Origin: an uncultured Clostridia bacterium
GTDB taxonomy: Bacteria > Bacillota_I > Bacilli_A > RF39 > UBA660
Assembly: GCA_948433815.1 (NCBI GenBank)
Contig: CAOJDZ010000054.1
Location: forward strand, 1-5,732
Direction of reading: 5' to 3'
DNA length: 5,732 nt
Shown here: positions 5,291 through 5,732 of the stretch, piece after piece
Layout: each line of letters starts with the position of its first letter
Numbering within the stretch: position 1 is the first letter of the stretch
Translations under genes and position numbers: made by a program
Notes under the pieces: generated by a model
The model's input: only the letters and a program-made list of their open reading frames with translations
Database searches by the model: none
Told to the model about the DNA's origin: nothing

Positions 5291-5732
5291 CTAATTACTT
5301 TCATACTCTCTAATCTCTTTTTCATACTTTATAAATAACTCATATCCTTTTTTAATAGCCTCTTCTACCCCATACTTATTAACATATTCTCTTAAAATTT
5401 CAATTATAGACCTGCCATCTACAAAAATTTCATAAAATACAGAATATGATACTAAACTAGTACTTGTATATTTTCTAAAGATATCATTATTTAATAGTGG
5501 GTCAATCATTGCTTCACTTAAATACCAAGCTATATGAGGCTTATCAAATTCTTCTTCCTTATAATTAGGATAAATCTCTCTCCACTTTTTAAAATATAAA
5601 ATATGACATAATTCATGAATACCTGTTTCAATTATAGAATCCCTATCACTTCCATAATTAATCTCATAAGTACCTCCCATAATATCTCTAGACAAGGCAG
5701 GAAACATTCCTATCTTACAAATTACTTCGCTT
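5291..5732 (-). CDS. Putative zinc metallopeptidase-like protein, 5' end outside the window
   Basis: The frame stays open to the right edge; the ATG at 5707 is preceded in frame by at least eight sense codons and has only AGGA directly abutting it, so I take it as internal and the gene as partial. Numbered from that Met: SIIETGIHELCHILYF contains HELCH (31-35), the HExxH zinc-binding pattern. WYLSEAMIDPLL (61-72) has Glu65, which could be the third ligand as in gluzincins. The C-terminal 50 residues are charged and helical. No membrane helix is seen in this part. The protein resembles small uncharacterised HExxH proteins of Bacillota; substrate and true activity are unknown. It is convergent with the 130-residue gene, with the hairpin at 5202-5226 between them. 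Confidence 0.65.
   Translation of the reverse strand, partial: SEVICKIGMFPALSRDIMGGTYEINYGSDRDSIIETGIHELCHILYFKKWREIYPNYKEEEFDKPHIAWYLSEAMIDPLLNNDIFRKYTSTSLVSYSVFYEIFVDGRSIIEILREYVNKYGVEEAIKKGYELFIKYEKEIREYESN

Noticed and set aside
1..5732. CRISPR array, tRNA, rRNA, insertion sequence or riboswitch
   Set aside because: No regularly spaced repeats, cloverleaf-like segments, transposase motifs or long structured leaders were seen; intergenic gaps are all 112 bp or shorter.

Overview
This is a strongly AT-rich window with strong purine-rich Shine-Dalgarno sites (for example AGGAGG at 4801-4806), sigma-A-like promoters, short A/T-rich hairpin terminators and the standard genetic code (Trp is TGG, and TGA is a stop). 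This points to a low-GC Bacillota bacterium, probably a clostridial or related gut-type lineage. The clostridial style of the phosphatidylserine decarboxylase fits this. No rRNA, tRNA, CRISPR array, insertion sequence or clear prophage gene is visible.

Left part (1-2190), phospholipid metabolism. The 3' end of a membrane PAP2-type phosphatase gene enters on the + strand. It converges on, and overlaps by 9 bp, a two-gene minus-strand unit: a diacylglycerol-kinase-family lipid kinase followed by phosphatidylserine decarboxylase (psd). One hairpin at 285-322, lying inside both coding ends, can terminate transcription in both directions. The kinase would return diacylglycerol to phosphatidate, Psd would make phosphatidylethanolamine, and the PAP2 enzyme would remove lipid phosphates. 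The kinase gene has its own promoter just beyond the preceding terminator.

Middle part (2187-4730), a minus-strand three-gene run: an Abi_2-family abortive-infection-like protein with a HEPN RNxxxH motif, then a membrane-anchored HtrA-type serine protease, then an unrecognised 138-residue protein. The Abi stop codon lies inside the ribosome binding site of htrA, so these two look translationally coupled. The third gene has a good extended -10 promoter of its own, starting one base beyond the htrA stop codon, and the run ends in a hairpin terminator at 2187-2224.

Right part (4699-5732). A 112-bp divergent promoter region separates the Abi gene from a + strand gene for an unrecognised 130-residue protein built from two related halves. 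That gene ends in a perfect 10-bp hairpin. Beyond it a minus-strand gene with an HExxH zinc-protease-like motif runs off the right edge, so its N-terminus is missing.

The points I think most worth checking are the Abi/HEPN plus HtrA coupling with the divergent two-repeat protein, the 11-bp direct repeat spanning both divergent promoters, and an Asn where Psd proteins normally have a conserved Asp. I found no system in this window that I can firmly call new.
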